A stretch of DNA of 64,000 nucleotides from the NCBI RefSeq assembly GCF_003797765.1, contig NZ_RKMB01000016.1:1-64000 (forward strand), in the 5' to 3' direction. Below, piece by piece: positions 29,880 to 39,748 of this stretch (position 1 is the first letter of the stretch; every line of letters begins with the position of its first letter). The position numbers were made by a program, and so were the translations under genes. The notes under the pieces were generated by a model. It did not search any database, was not told where the DNA came from, and was given only the letters and a program-made list of their open reading frames with translations. Source of the stretch: Ramlibacter sp. WS9 (GTDB taxonomy: Bacteria; Pseudomonadota; Gammaproteobacteria; Burkholderiales; Burkholderiaceae_C).

Positions 29880-30644
29880 CTAAAACTGCAACTCAACCCG
29901 CCCGATCCCATCCAACTGCGCCTGAACATGCGCACCCTCGGGCGCAAACAGCATCCCGGTGCAGGAACCAGTAGTGATGACCTGGCCCGCACGCAGCGGC
30001 TGGCCGCGTTGAACGCAATGCCATGCGAGCCATCCCACGAGCCGCCAGATGTCGGCGGCAGGATTCGCGCCGCGCGTGCTGGCGACCGGCTGGCCATCGA
30101 AGGCGAGGTACGCTTGCACGGTGCGCAAGTCCAGCGCATCGATGTCGGTGCCCGATGGGTCGCCGAGAATCAGCGCACCGTGGCTTTGGAGGTCTGCGAG
30201 TTGCGCGAGCGGCGCGCTGTCGCGCCAGTCGGCCAGCCGCGTCTCGACGACTTCGATGGCGGGCAGCACGGCTTCGACGGCGGCGCGCACTGTGGCGGCA
30301 TCGGGTTCGCCCGAGGCGGGGACGAGGTCCTTGCCGAGGCGCAGAGCCACTTCCACTTCGATGCCGCGCATGTTCCACGGCGGTCCCAATAGCGCCGTGC
30401 CTGAGGGCTTGATGCCCAACGCCGGGAGGGGCGCGCAACTCGGTTCCGCTGTGGGGCCCTTCGCGCCGACCTTCCAGCCGCCGACGGCGCCCAGCTCGGC
30501 GAGCGTCGTGTCTTGCACCGCGAACGCGCCCACGCGGTCTGGTGGCAATGCATCGGCGTACGGAACCGCCGCCGACCCCTTGTGGGCGGCGGCCAAGTGC
30601 CTGCCAACAGCCGCTGCGTCGAAGAAAGAAGTGTTCGTGTTCAT
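29880..30644 (-). CDS. 2-keto-4-pentenoate hydratase / FAH-family protein
   Basis: A 254-aa member of the fumarylacetoacetate hydrolase fold, hydratase/decarboxylase branch (MhpD/DmpE-like), which adds water to or decarboxylates 2-oxo-alkenoates using a divalent metal. Signature parts are VGGWKVGA, the metal-site segment RGIEVEVALRLGKDL, AIEVVETRL and TTGSCTGM. Third gene of the leftward Bug-amidase-hydratase operon; its ATG overlaps the amidase stop by 4 bp. Substrate inferred only as an unsaturated 2-oxo acid. Confidence 0.85.
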   Translation of the reverse strand: MNTNTSFFDAAAVGRHLAAAHKGSAAVPYADALPPDRVGAFAVQDTTLAELGAVGGWKVGAKGPTAEPSCAPLPALGIKPSGTALLGPPWNMRGIEVEVALRLGKDLVPASGEPDAATVRAAVEAVLPAIEVVETRLADWRDSAPLAQLADLQSHGALILGDPSGTDIDALDLRTVQAYLAFDGQPVASTRGANPAADIWRLVGWLAWHCVQRGQPLRAGQVITTGSCTGMLFAPEGAHVQAQLDGIGRVELQF

Positions 30645-32059
30645 GACACGGCCATCGTAGCCACAGCCCCTGGCGGCCAGTGGGCGTGCCAGGGAAAAGC
30701 CTGCTCGTACTGAAGGGCAAGCGCCAGCAGCGCGGCGTCGGCGCCGGGACGTGCTACCAGCTGAAAGCCTGTCGGCAACACGTTCGCAAAGCCGCAAGGC
30801 AGGGCGATCGCCGGCAGGCCCGCCGCGTTGGCGAAGGCCGTGAACACGGCGTGGCCGCGCGGCCCGACGGCCGTCCCGCCGATCTCGGACGGATGGCTTT
30901 GTTGCGCGGGCCAGGGCAGGGCGGCCGTGGCGGGCGTGAGGATGAAGTCGCAGTGCGAGAACACTTCGTCCATGCGTTTGCGCAGAACGTGAATGGCGGC
31001 GAAGGCCGCGAACAATGCCGTGGCGTTGGCGGTGCCGCCTTGCGCGGCGTTGGCTTGCGCGGATGGGCCGCACAGCGAAAGGTCAGCAGCTTGCCCCGCC
31101 GGCAAGCGCAGTTCCGGGAAGCGCGCCGCGTCGCGCAGCATCCATGCCAGCCCGGCGCTCGAGAGCACGGGCCACACCTCGTTGATCTCTTCGGCCCACT
31201 CGGCGGGCGGCGCTTCCTCGATCGCGTGGCCCAGCGACGCCAGTTGCCGCGCTGCTTCGGCCACCCGCTGCGCGATGCCAGGCTCCACAGGATTGCTGCC
31301 AAACCGCGGAACGTAGAGAATGCGCGCCGGCCGCGCAGATGCATGGGCCAAAGCGCGTTCGGCCAGCACGCCCGCGAGACTTTGCACGTCGCTCACGTGA
31401 CGGCCGAGCATGCCCGGCACCTCGTACTCCAGAAAGATTTCCGGCAGGCCGCCGCCGCGCGCGATCAGCCCGGCCGAGGGCTTGAACCCCACGAGCCCCG
31501 TGTGCGACGCGGGGCGGCGCGTCGAACCTCCGCCATCGGTGACCAATGCGAGGGGGCCGCAACCGCAGGCGACGGCGGCTGCAGCGCCACCGGACGAACC
31601 ACCGGGCGTCAACGACAGATCCCACGGGTTGCGCGTCGGGCCGTGCAGCAGGTTGTCGGTGATGCCCTGCAGCGCGAACTCGGGGAGGTTCGTCTTGCCG
31701 AAGATCACCGCACCGGCCGCGCGCAACCGTGAGACCGGAAGCTCGTCGCTGCCTGCAATGAAATCGCGCAGGAGCCGGCTGCCCCAGGTCGTCGGCATTC
31801 CGGCAGCGTGCAAGTTGTCCTTCAAGCTGATGGGCACACCGTCGAGCGGGCCGAGCGGTGCGCCGCGTGCCCAGCGTTCACGGCTGGCCAGTGCGGCGAT
31901 CCGCCCGCGTTCCGCATCGAGATGGACGAACGCGTTGACCGCACTCTGGCACGCGGCTGCGCGGGTCAGGCAGGCGTTGAGCACCTCGACGGGATCGAAC
32001 GCGCCGCTGCGATAACCTTCCGCCAGCGCAGTGGCGCCGAGCCGCCAAAGCTCTGTCAT
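30641..32059 (-). CDS. Amidase (amidase-signature family)
   Basis: A 472-aa amidase-signature hydrolase. The Ser-cisSer-Lys triad is present: lysine in PISLKDNLHAAG, cis-Ser in TPGGSSGGAAAAV and nucleophile Ser in TDGGGSTRRPAS (normally GGSIRxPA; here STR). These enzymes hydrolyse carboxamides, and GatA belongs to the same family, but no gatB/gatC adjoins, so a catabolic role is favoured. It begins one base after the Bug gene stop and overlaps the hydratase gene, so the three are one operon. Substrate unknown. Confidence 0.9.
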   Translation of the reverse strand: MTELWRLGATALAEGYRSGAFDPVEVLNACLTRAAACQSAVNAFVHLDAERGRIAALASRERWARGAPLGPLDGVPISLKDNLHAAGMPTTWGSRLLRDFIAGSDELPVSRLRAAGAVIFGKTNLPEFALQGITDNLLHGPTRNPWDLSLTPGGSSGGAAAAVACGCGPLALVTDGGGSTRRPASHTGLVGFKPSAGLIARGGGLPEIFLEYEVPGMLGRHVSDVQSLAGVLAERALAHASARPARILYVPRFGSNPVEPGIAQRVAEAARQLASLGHAIEEAPPAEWAEEINEVWPVLSSAGLAWMLRDAARFPELRLPAGQAADLSLCGPSAQANAAQGGTANATALFAAFAAIHVLRKRMDEVFSHCDFILTPATAALPWPAQQSHPSEIGGTAVGPRGHAVFTAFANAAGLPAIALPCGFANVLPTGFQLVARPGADAALLALALQYEQAFPWHAHWPPGAVATMAVS

Positions 32060-32060
32060 G

Positions 32061-33026
32061 TCAATCCATCTTGGCGCCGGACTTCTTCACCGCGTCGGCC
32101 CAGCGCGGCATCTCCGCGGCCAGGAACTTCGCGAAGTCTTCGCTGCCCAGGAACGCCGGGTCGGCTCCTTGCGCCACCATGCGGCTGCGGATGTCGGGCG
32201 TGGCCATCACCTGCTTGAACGCATCGCTGAGTTTGGCCGTGACGTCTTTCGGCAATCCGGCGGGCGCGAGGAAGCCGTAGAAGCCCACCACCTCGAAGCC
32301 CTTGATGCCGCTTTCGATCACCGTGGGCGTGTCGGGCAACGCGGGGTTGCGCTCCTTGCTGGTCACGGCCAGTGCCTTGACCTTGCCTTGCTTGTGGTAG
32401 TTGGCGGCCTGGGGGATGGACTCGGCCATGAACTGCACCTGCCCGCCCATCAGGTCGGTGAAGGCAGGCGCGCTGCCACGGTACGGGATGTGGACCATGA
32501 AGAGGCCCGTGGACGTCTTGAACATCTCGGGAACCAGGTGGCTGATGCCGCCGTTGCCGGCCGATCCGTAGTTGACCTGGCCCGGCCGCGTACGCGTGTA
32601 GTCGACGAACTCCTTGAGCGTGTTCACGGGCAGCTTGGGGTTGACCAGCAACGCCAGCGGCTGCATCGCGGTGCGCGCGATCGGCGTGAAATCACGCAGG
32701 GTCTGGTAGGGCAGCTTGGTGTAGAGCCCGGGGTTGATGACCATGACGCCGGTGTTCGCCAGCATCAGCGTGTAGCCGTCGGGCGCGGCCTTCATCACAT
32801 CTTGCGCACCCACCGTGCCGCCGGCGCCGGACTTGTAGTCGATGATGACTGGCTGCCCCAGCACGGCCTGCAAGCGGTCGCCGAGCAGGCGGGCGTGCTG
32901 GTCGAGTGGGCCTCCCGCGGGAAAGCCGATCACCAGGCGGATGGGCTTTTCGGGGAAGGCGGCAAACGCCGTGGTGGTGCTGGCGCTGATGAGCAGCGCC
33001 GCCAGGGCGCGGCGGGTCAATTTCAT
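32061..33026 (-). CDS. Bug-family tripartite tricarboxylate transporter binding protein
   Basis: A 321-aa periplasmic solute-binding protein of the Bug/TctC family. The signal peptide (MKLTRRALAALLISASTTTA, cleaved near AFA-AFP) is followed by KPIRLVIGFPAGGPLDQHAR, the conserved ligand-loop region. These proteins are vastly expanded in Comamonadaceae and usually lack adjacent TctA/TctB permease genes, as here. First gene of the operon with amidase and hydratase, so its ligand may be an amide or acid degraded by them. Confidence 0.93.
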   Translation of the reverse strand: MKLTRRALAALLISASTTTAFAAFPEKPIRLVIGFPAGGPLDQHARLLGDRLQAVLGQPVIIDYKSGAGGTVGAQDVMKAAPDGYTLMLANTGVMVINPGLYTKLPYQTLRDFTPIARTAMQPLALLVNPKLPVNTLKEFVDYTRTRPGQVNYGSAGNGGISHLVPEMFKTSTGLFMVHIPYRGSAPAFTDLMGGQVQFMAESIPQAANYHKQGKVKALAVTSKERNPALPDTPTVIESGIKGFEVVGFYGFLAPAGLPKDVTAKLSDAFKQVMATPDIRSRMVAQGADPAFLGSEDFAKFLAAEMPRWADAVKKSGAKMD

Positions 33027-33069
33027 GTGTGTCTCCGGCAGAGGAGCACACATGATATCGGGGCACTGT

Positions 33070-33507
33070 TCAGCCGCGCAGCTTGGCGTCCAGCGTGATT
33101 TCAGGCACCGCCGCCAGCGCCTTCGACACCGGGCAGTTCTTCTTGGAGCTTTCGGCCAGCTCGTCGAATTTCACCTGGTCCAGGCCGGGCACGGTTGCTT
33201 CCATGGTCAGTGCGATGCGGTCGATCTTGAAGCCTTCGCCGTCCTTGGCCAGCCGCACGGTGGCGGTGGTGTCGATGGAGCCGACCGTGATGCCGGCCTT
33301 CTCGCAGGACACGGCGAAGAACATGGTGAAGCAGGCGGCATGCGCCGCGCCGAGGATCTCTTCGGGATTGGTGCCCTTGCGGTCGTCGGCGAAGCGGCTG
33401 GCCACACCGTACGGATAGTCCTTCAGGGCGCCGGTCTCGGTGCTGACCTGGCCCTTGCCGGTCTTGCCCGGGCCTTCCCAATGGATGCTGGCCTTCTTCT
33501 CGATCAT
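33070..33507 (-). CDS. OsmC-family peroxiredoxin
   Basis: A 145-aa OsmC/Ohr-fold thiol peroxidase, detoxifying organic or inorganic hydroperoxides in the cytoplasm. The two redox cysteines are in HAACFTMFF and KKNCPVSKAL. The opening IEKKASIHWEGPGKTGKG fits the OsmC subgroup rather than Ohr. A strong AAAGGAG lies before the ATG. Terminal gene on its strand; the 162-bp gap upstream (33508-33669) is shared with the divergent acyl-CoA ligase and holds no other gene. Confidence 0.93.
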   Translation of the reverse strand: MIEKKASIHWEGPGKTGKGQVSTETGALKDYPYGVASRFADDRKGTNPEEILGAAHAACFTMFFAVSCEKAGITVGSIDTTATVRLAKDGEGFKIDRIALTMEATVPGLDQVKFDELAESSKKNCPVSKALAAVPEITLDAKLRG

Positions 33508-33669
33508 GATGGTCTCCTTTTGACGACGGGGGGGGTGCGCACGAGTCTTGCGCAAGGCGCATTGCCGCGTCTGTAGGACGGCGCCTCGCGTCGCCAAGGT
33601 GACGGCTTTGGGGCCATCCCTGATGCGATGCGCAAGGACGCCCGCTACTCTGGCCACAGAGGAGTCTTC

Positions 33670-35367
33670 ATGCAGCGTCCGCATCACAAGTTCTGGCCCA
33701 AGCGCCTTCCGCACAGCCTTCGACCTCCCGCCACCTCGCTCTGGGACAACCTCGCGATCAGCGCCCAGCGCTATCCGGACAAGGCCGCGCTGGTTTTCTT
33801 CGGCCAGGTCCTCACCTACAAGGATGTGCAGCAGCAGGCCGAGCGGCTGGCCGCGCGCCTGTACACGCTGGGCGTGCGCCAAGGCGACCGCGTCATGCTG
33901 GACATGCAGAACTGCCCGCAGCTGGTCATCGCGCACTTCGCCATCCTGCGCGCCAACGCGGTGGTGGTGCCGGTCAATCCCATGAACCGTGCCGAGGAGC
34001 TCAAGCACTACATCACCGACCCGGACGCGAAGGTCGCGATCACCACGGCGGACCTGGCCGCGGAAATCGCAAGGGCCAACAACGCGCTGCCGGAAGGCCA
34101 GCGGCTGGCGCACATGATCGTCACCCACTTCACGGATGCATTCGACGTGCAGGGGCCGGGCGCGCAGGACATGCCCGCCGCGTGGCGCGATTGGCTGCTC
34201 GCGAAGCATCCGCTTCCCGCGCTCGAGGGCGGCGAGACGATCGGCTGGCAGGCGGCGCTGGACACCATGGCCGCCGCGCCGGAACTGCTGGTAGGCCCCG
34301 GCGACCTGGCCATCCTGCCCTACACCAGCGGTACGACGGGCCTGCCCAAGGGCTGCATGCACCTGCACGCCAGCATCATGCACAACGCCGTGTCCAGCAG
34401 CGTGTGGGGCAACGCGACAGCCGAGAACGTGACGCTGCTGGTCGTGCCGATGTTCCACATCACCGGCATGGTCAGCGTCATGCACGCCAGCATCTACGCC
34501 AGCGCGACGCTGGTCGTGATGCCTCGCTGGGACCGCGACCTGGCGGGGCGACTGATCTCGCAATGGAAGGTCACCGCGTGGACGAACATTCCCACGATGG
34601 TGATCGACTTGCTGGGCAGCCCGAGCTTCGACCAGTTCGACCTGTCGAGCCTGGTGCACATCGGCGGCGGCGGCGCGGCCATGCCGCAGGCCGTCGCGCA
34701 GCGGCTGTTGGAACAGTTCGGTTTGCGCTACGTCGAGGGTTACGGACTGACCGAAACCGCCGCACCCTCGCACAGCAACCCACCGGACGATCCCAAGCAG
34801 CAATGCCTGGGCATTCCCTTCATGAGCTGCGACGCCCGGGTGATCGACCCTGAAACGTTGCACGAGGTGACCACCGGCGAGCAGGGCGAGATCATCGTCC
34901 ACGGCCCCATGGTGTTCGACGGGTACTGGAAGCGGCCCGATGCCACCGCAGGCGTCTTCATCGAGTTTGCCGGCAAGCGCTTCTTTCGCACCGGCGACCT
35001 GGGCTACGTCGACGCCGACGGCTACTTCTTCCTCACCGACCGCTTGAAGCGCATGATCAACGCGTCGGGCTTCAAAGTCTGGCCCGCTGAAGTGGAAGCG
35101 TTGATGTTTCGTCACCCCGCGATTCAGGAGGCCTGCATCATCTCGGCCCGCGACAGCTACCGCGGTGAGACCGTGAAGGCCGTGGTGGTGCTGCGGGCCA
35201 GCCACAAGGGCCAGGTCAGCGAACAGGACATCATCGATTGGTGCCGTGCCAACATGGCGGTGTACAAGGTGCCACGCATCGTCCAGTTCGCCGACGCGCT
35301 GCCCAAGAGCGGCAGCGGCAAGGTGATGTGGCGCACCCTGCAGGAGGCCGAGGCGCGCACCGATTGA
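33670..35367 (+). CDS. Acyl-CoA synthetase (AMP-forming ligase)
   Basis: A 565-aa ANL-superfamily ligase that activates a carboxylic acid to its CoA thioester via an acyl-AMP. The P-loop-like motif is YTSGTTGLPKGCMHLH, with GYGLTETAAPSHSNPP and the hinge-region RTGDLGYVDADGYFFLTDR, and the catalytic lysine region PKSGSGKVMWR at the C-terminus. It resembles medium/long-chain fatty-acid ligases. ATG at 33670 follows GAGGAGT; an upstream in-frame ATG at 33628 is less likely. Divergent from the OsmC gene. Chain-length choice cannot be read off. Confidence 0.92.
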   Translation: MQRPHHKFWPKRLPHSLRPPATSLWDNLAISAQRYPDKAALVFFGQVLTYKDVQQQAERLAARLYTLGVRQGDRVMLDMQNCPQLVIAHFAILRANAVVVPVNPMNRAEELKHYITDPDAKVAITTADLAAEIARANNALPEGQRLAHMIVTHFTDAFDVQGPGAQDMPAAWRDWLLAKHPLPALEGGETIGWQAALDTMAAAPELLVGPGDLAILPYTSGTTGLPKGCMHLHASIMHNAVSSSVWGNATAENVTLLVVPMFHITGMVSVMHASIYASATLVVMPRWDRDLAGRLISQWKVTAWTNIPTMVIDLLGSPSFDQFDLSSLVHIGGGGAAMPQAVAQRLLEQFGLRYVEGYGLTETAAPSHSNPPDDPKQQCLGIPFMSCDARVIDPETLHEVTTGEQGEIIVHGPMVFDGYWKRPDATAGVFIEFAGKRFFRTGDLGYVDADGYFFLTDRLKRMINASGFKVWPAEVEALMFRHPAIQEACIISARDSYRGETVKAVVVLRASHKGQVSEQDIIDWCRANMAVYKVPRIVQFADALPKSGSGKVMWRTLQEAEARTD

Positions 35368-35425
35368 ATCCAATCCGCGGCGGGCGTAGACTGCAAGCCC
35401 AACAAGAACTCGCACGAAAGTCCCC

Positions 35426-36421
35426 ATGAGCAGTGTCCCCCTGGCCAGCACCGATTGGCAAGAGAAGATCGCTCCCGACGAGGACCAGCGCTACGCCGAA
35501 TACGCGAAGCAGTTCGCGCAGATCCAGCAGCGCAAGTCAGCGCGCTGGGGCGCCGGCCGCACCCTGCACCGCAAGCAGCTCACGGCGGCGCACGGCACCC
35601 TGGAAGTACTGGACGGCCTGCCCGTTTTCGCGCGGCACGGGCTCTTCGCAGTACCGCACGACTATGACGTCTGGGTGCGGCTGTCCAACGGCGGGCTGGA
35701 CCGCGCGAACGACCAAACCCCCGACATACGCGGCTTTGCCCTGCGGGTGCTCGGCGTGCAGGGCGAATCTGCGCTTGGCAACGGGCCTGCGCGCAGCCAG
35801 GACTTCACCTTGATCAACCAGGAAGCATTCGCGTTCCGCGGCTCCGACGAGTTCGTCGCTTTCGTTGTCGCCGCGTCGCGTGGCACCGGCGAGCTGTTCA
35901 AGCACGCCTTCAAGCGCTATGGCCTGCTGGGCGGGCCGCGCCTGCTCGGCAAGATGATCAAGCTGGCCGGCAAGCCCTTCAGCGGCTTCGCGACCGAGCC
36001 GTTGTTCAGCGCGGTGCCGATGGCCAATGGCCCCTATGCGGTGCGCGTGCGCCTGTTGCCCGCGGCGTCCAACGGCAAGGCGCAAGCCGGCGCCAGCGTC
36101 GACTGGGATGCCGATTTCTCCAGCCGGCTCGCGCGCGGGCCGCTGCACTGGGACTTGCAGCTCCAATTTTTCGCGACCGAACAAGCCACGCCGATCGAGG
36201 ACGCATCCGTCAACTGGACCACGCCGTACACGACCGTGGCGCGCCTCATGCTGCCCAAGCAGGACACACACAGTGCAGGCGGCAAGGAACTCGCCGACAA
36301 GGTCGAGGCCTGCGTCATCGACCCATGGCAGGCGCTAAGCGAGCATCGCCCCCTGGGCGACGTGCAGCGCGCCCGCAAGGTCGTCTACTTCGAAAGCCAG
36401 AAGGGGCGCGGCGCGGCTTGA
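35426..36421 (+). CDS. Catalase-like haem protein
   Basis: A 331-aa protein of the catalase-like superfamily, the small class lacking the flavodoxin-like domain. Recognisable parts are [21 protein letters not shown] (haem-side region with a His), [21 protein letters not shown], the [19 protein letters not shown] segment and the C-terminal [19 protein letters not shown], where the tyrosine could be the haem ligand. Members have weak or no catalase activity and some act on fatty-acid hydroperoxides. It follows the acyl-CoA ligase at 58 bp, on the same strand, which fits a lipid-related role by inference. Confidence 0.85.
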   Translation: MSSVPLASTDWQEKIAPDEDQRYAEYAKQFAQIQQRKSARWGAGRTLHRKQLTAAHGTLEVLDGLPVFARHGLFAVPHDYDVWVRLSNGGLDRANDQTPDIRGFALRVLGVQGESALGNGPARSQDFTLINQEAFAFRGSDEFVAFVVAASRGTGELFKHAFKRYGLLGGPRLLGKMIKLAGKPFSGFATEPLFSAVPMANGPYAVRVRLLPAASNGKAQAGASVDWDADFSSRLARGPLHWDLQLQFFATEQATPIEDASVNWTTPYTTVARLMLPKQDTHSAGGKELADKVEACVIDPWQALSEHRPLGDVQRARKVVYFESQKGRGAA

Positions 36422-36482
36422 GCCCGCCTGTGGCGCGCGGCCACGGCTGCCTTACGATGGACGACCTTGCGAAGGAGCGTCC

Positions 36483-37595
36483 TTGAAGATCAAGACCGTC
36501 GAGCCATTCGTCCTGCACGTGCCGGTCACCGGCTCGCAGATCGCCGACAGCACGCACACCATCACGCACTGGGGCGTGGTGGGCGCGCGCATCGAAACCG
36601 AAGATGGGCTTGCGGGCTACGGGTTCACCGGCACGCATGCCCACCTTGCGGGCGACCAGCTGATCACCCGTTGCATCGCGACGTGCCACGCGCCCTTGCT
36701 GATCGGTGAAGACGCGGGCGACGTGCAGCGCCTGTGGCTGAAGCTCGCGCGCAACCCTGCTCTGCAGTGGATCGGGCGGGCCGGCATCACGACGCTGTCG
36801 CATGCCGCAATCGACATCGCGCTGTGGGACCTGAAAGCCAAGCAGGCGGGTGTGCCGCTGTGGAAGTTGCTGGGCGGCCAGGTGCGCGAGAAAGTGCGCG
36901 CGTACAACACCGACATCGGCTGGCTCAGCATCGCCGACGACAAGCTGGTGGCCGGTGCGCTGCGCGCCGTGGCCGAAGGTTTCACCGGGATCAAGATCAA
37001 GATCGGCAGCACGGTGGAGCGCGACCTGCGGCGGCTGGAGGCGGTTCGAAACGCCGTCGGTCCCGACATCACGCTGGCCGTCGACGGCAACGGCAAATGG
37101 GACTTGCCCACCTGCCTTCGATTCTGCCGCGCCGCCGAAGCCTTCGACGTCTACTGGTTCGAGGAGCCGCTCTGGTACGACGACGTCAAGGGCCACGCGG
37201 AGCTGGCGCGTGCCACGCGCATCCCCGTGGCGTTGGGCGAGCAGTTGTACACGCACGATGCCTTCGCCGAATTCTTTCACCAGCGTGCCATCCATTGGGT
37301 GCAACCGGACGTCACCCGCATGGCCGGCATCACGGAGGTATGGCGCGTCTGCGAAACGGCTCATGCGTACCGCCTTCCCGTCGCGCCGCACGCGGGCGAC
37401 ATGAGTCAGGTCCACGTGCACCTGAGCTACGCGCATCCTGCCTGTGCAGTTCTTGAATACATCCCGTGGATCAAGGACTGCTTCACCGAACCAGTCGAGG
37501 TGGTGGAAGGCAGCTTCCGCCTGCCGCAGCAACCCGGTGCGGGCACGACACCCACGCCTGAGGCCTGGGAACGCTTCCGCCAGCCGGCGCAGTGA
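36483..37595 (+). CDS. Enolase-superfamily enzyme (mandelate racemase/muconate lactonizing type)
   Basis: A 370-aa enolase-superfamily enzyme. Catalytic KxK is in GIKIKIG; metal ligands are the Asp in VDGNGKW and the Glus in FEEPLW and GEQLY; the Asp-His dyad ([12 protein letters not shown] and APHAGDM) places it in the mandelate-racemase subgroup, which abstracts a proton alpha to a carboxylate, often acid-sugar dehydration. Start is a TTG at 36483, supported by AAGGAG at 36471-36476 with six-base spacing and by the family N-terminus [11 protein letters not shown]. No sugar-acid transporter or aldolase adjoins, so the substrate is open. Confidence 0.9.
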   Translation: MKIKTVEPFVLHVPVTGSQIADSTHTITHWGVVGARIETEDGLAGYGFTGTHAHLAGDQLITRCIATCHAPLLIGEDAGDVQRLWLKLARNPALQWIGRAGITTLSHAAIDIALWDLKAKQAGVPLWKLLGGQVREKVRAYNTDIGWLSIADDKLVAGALRAVAEGFTGIKIKIGSTVERDLRRLEAVRNAVGPDITLAVDGNGKWDLPTCLRFCRAAEAFDVYWFEEPLWYDDVKGHAELARATRIPVALGEQLYTHDAFAEFFHQRAIHWVQPDVTRMAGITEVWRVCETAHAYRLPVAPHAGDMSQVHVHLSYAHPACAVLEYIPWIKDCFTEPVEVVEGSFRLPQQPGAGTTPTPEAWERFRQPAQ

Positions 37596-37689
37596 CGCGG
37601 CATGGCTCCACGCCGCCGGGGTAAGCGCGCTGGCGCGGCGCCCGCAGTTGCGCTATGTTGGAGCCCCCTTTTCCTGGTCGGAGACAATC

Positions 37690-37938
37690 ATGCGCAAGCT
37701 CGTTTCCCTGCTGGCTTTCGGCATCCTGGCCGCCGTGTGCGGCACCGCCTTGGCCCATAACTGCCCGAATGAAATGAAGGCCATCGACGCCAAGCTCGCT
37801 GCCAAGCCGACGCTCTCCAAGGAGAACGCCGACAAGGTGGCGAAGTTGCGTGCCCAGGGCGAGGCCGAGCACGCGGCCGGCAAGCACACCGAGTCGATGA
37901 AATCGCTGGGCGAAGCGAAGAAGCTACTCGGGATCTGA
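37690..37938 (+). CDS. Small exported helical protein
   Basis: An 82-aa protein with a Sec signal peptide (MRKLVSLLAFGILAAVCGTALA) and a ~60-residue charged, helical mature part (NCPNEMKAIDAKLAAKPTLS, then KVAKLRAQGEAEHAAGKHTE) that resembles a single helical-hairpin repeat. The mature domain keeps one Cys. Related small periplasmic proteins are frequent in comamonads; function unknown. The last 15 bp overlap the end of the convergent DUF488 gene. Confidence 0.82.
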   Translation: MRKLVSLLAFGILAAVCGTALAHNCPNEMKAIDAKLAAKPTLSKENADKVAKLRAQGEAEHAAGKHTESMKSLGEAKKLLGI

Positions 37939-38319
37939 GATCGCCGCGCCGCGCTGCGTGAGCAACTCGCGCAGCACGGAGCGGTGGCAGCGGCTCTCGT
38001 CCTCGCAATAGCAGCCCAGCGAGAACGACGATTGGTGCGACAGGGCCGCCAGCAGGTCCAGCACATGGCTGGCATCGGGCTGCTTCATCTCGGCGTGGAA
38101 TTTGCGCCGGAAGGCGGCCCATTCCTTTTCGTCCTGCGCCGCCTGGCCCTGCGCCATGAGATCGGCGCTGGGCGCCAGGTTGGGAAGCCACGTGTCGTAA
38201 AAGTCGCGCTTGCCGAATTCGGCCTTGGGCACGCCGCGCGGCGGACGCCGAACCGTACCCAGGCGCAAGCCTTCTCCCGCAGTGCGGGGCGTTCCGAGTC
38301 GGACGATGCGGATGGTCAT
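37924..38319 (-). CDS. DUF488 family protein
   Basis: A 131-aa DUF488 protein: opening IRIVRLGTPR, the YDTWLPNLAPS segment and the Cys-rich ending LGCYCEDESRCHRSVLRELL. The family is widespread, has no agreed activity, and sometimes carries a rhodanese-like or DNA-modification association. Start at 38319 has AAGGAG upstream. Convergent and slightly overlapping with the small exported protein gene. Confidence 0.88.
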   Translation of the reverse strand: MTIRIVRLGTPRTAGEGLRLGTVRRPPRGVPKAEFGKRDFYDTWLPNLAPSADLMAQGQAAQDEKEWAAFRRKFHAEMKQPDASHVLDLLAALSHQSSFSLGCYCEDESRCHRSVLRELLTQRGAAISDPE

Positions 38320-38364
38320 GGATCGTTCTCCTTGCAGCCGAGAGCGTAAACCGGATCAGCGCTC

Positions 38365-39699
38365 TTACAAGGGTGCCCGAGCCGAGATGTCGCTCACCAC
38401 GCGGGCGTAGCGCTGCTTGCTCCAATAGGCCGACGCCCAATCGATCAGCACGACGAGGCGGTTGCGAAAGCCGATCAGGAAGTAGATGTGGGCGAACAGC
38501 CAGAACAGCCAGGCGAAATAGCCGCTGAACTTGAAGTGGCCCGCCAGCGCCGCGAGGTCCACGACCGCCGCATTGCGGCCTATGGTGGCCAGGTTGCCGT
38601 AGTCGCGGTAGCGGAAGGCTTCCGATGACTTGCCTGCCAGCCGCCGCAGGATGTTGGCGGCAGCGGTCCGGCCCATCTGCTTGGCCGCGGGCGAAACACC
38701 GGGTACGGCTTGCGGCTCGCGTCCCGGAGCAAAGCTACGCGCCGCCGCCAAGTCTCCGATGACGCTGATCTCGGGATGGCCCGGCAAGGTGAGGTCGGCG
38801 TCCACGGCGATGCGGCCGACGCGGTCGGTGGTGGCGTTGGTGGTCTGGGCCAGCTGCCGGCCCAAAGGCGATGCCGCAACGCCGGCGGCCCAGATCACGC
38901 AGCGGCTGTTGAGCGTCAGCGGTTTCGCCGCGCCGCCCGCGCCCTGCTGGACTTCCACCGTGGCTGCGTCGATGGCCACCACGCGCGAATCCAGGTGCAC
39001 TTCGACGCCGAGTTTTTCCAGCTGCTCCTTGGCGCGCTGGCTCAGGTCTTCGGGCATGGCCTGCAACACGCGTGAGCCGCCTTCGAGCAGCAGGATGCGC
39101 GCGCTCGCCGGGTCGATGCGGCGGAACTCCCCGGGCAGGGTATGGCGCGCGATCTCGGCCAGCGTGCCGGCCATCTCCACGCCGGTGGGACCGCCGCCGA
39201 TGACGACGAACGTCAGCCATGCCGCGCGCAAGGCCGGGTCCGCTTCCTTCTCCGCCGCTTCGAAGGCCACGAGGATGCGCCGGCGGATCTCGAAGGCGTC
39301 CTGCAGCGTCTTCAGGCCCGGCGCGTGGGGCGCCCAGTCGTCGCGGCCGAAGTAACTGTGGGTGGCACCCGCCGCGACGATCAGGTGGTCGTACGGCAGT
39401 GCATGCCCTTCTGCCAGCATCACCTTTCGGCCCTCTGTGTCGATGGAATCGACCTCGCCCAGCAACGTGGTCACGTTGGACTGCTTGCGAAACAGGTGCC
39501 GCACCGGCGCGGCGATGGCGGGGGCCGACAGGCCCGCTGTGGCCACCTGGTAGAGCAGCGGTTGGAACAGGTGGTGGTTGGTCTTGTCGACGAGGGTGAT
39601 GTCGACGTCGGCATTGGATAGCGCCCTGGCGGCCTCCAGCCCTCCGAAGCCGCAGCCGATGATGACGATCCGGGGTTTCTTGTTGTCGGTCGAAGTCAT
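38365..39699 (-). CDS. NAD(P)/FAD-dependent oxidoreductase, type II NADH dehydrogenase-like
   Basis: A 444-aa NDH-2-type flavoprotein: FAD motif IIGCGFGGLEAARAL, NAD motif VIGGGPTGVEMAGTLAE, FAD-ribityl region ISVIGDLAAA, then a hydrophobic C-terminus (GYFAWLFWLFAHIYFLIGF) that anchors these enzymes on the inner face of the membrane. NDH-2 passes electrons from NADH to quinone without pumping protons. Start at 39699 by the motif position. Divergent from the MetE-like gene at 49 bp. Confidence 0.92.
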   Translation of the reverse strand: MTSTDNKKPRIVIIGCGFGGLEAARALSNADVDITLVDKTNHHLFQPLLYQVATAGLSAPAIAAPVRHLFRKQSNVTTLLGEVDSIDTEGRKVMLAEGHALPYDHLIVAAGATHSYFGRDDWAPHAPGLKTLQDAFEIRRRILVAFEAAEKEADPALRAAWLTFVVIGGGPTGVEMAGTLAEIARHTLPGEFRRIDPASARILLLEGGSRVLQAMPEDLSQRAKEQLEKLGVEVHLDSRVVAIDAATVEVQQGAGGAAKPLTLNSRCVIWAAGVAASPLGRQLAQTTNATTDRVGRIAVDADLTLPGHPEISVIGDLAAARSFAPGREPQAVPGVSPAAKQMGRTAAANILRRLAGKSSEAFRYRDYGNLATIGRNAAVVDLAALAGHFKFSGYFAWLFWLFAHIYFLIGFRNRLVVLIDWASAYWSKQRYARVVSDISARAPL

Positions 39700-39748
39700 G
39701 ATCCCGATTATGCGAGGAGGCACAATGACAAATCCAAAAGGAGCCGAT

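Noticed and set aside
33573-35451. Long minus-strand open frame running from the OsmC gene across the acyl-CoA ligase
   Set aside because: Only its last 145 codons are a real gene (OsmC, start at 33507); the rest is an antisense shadow of the ligase.
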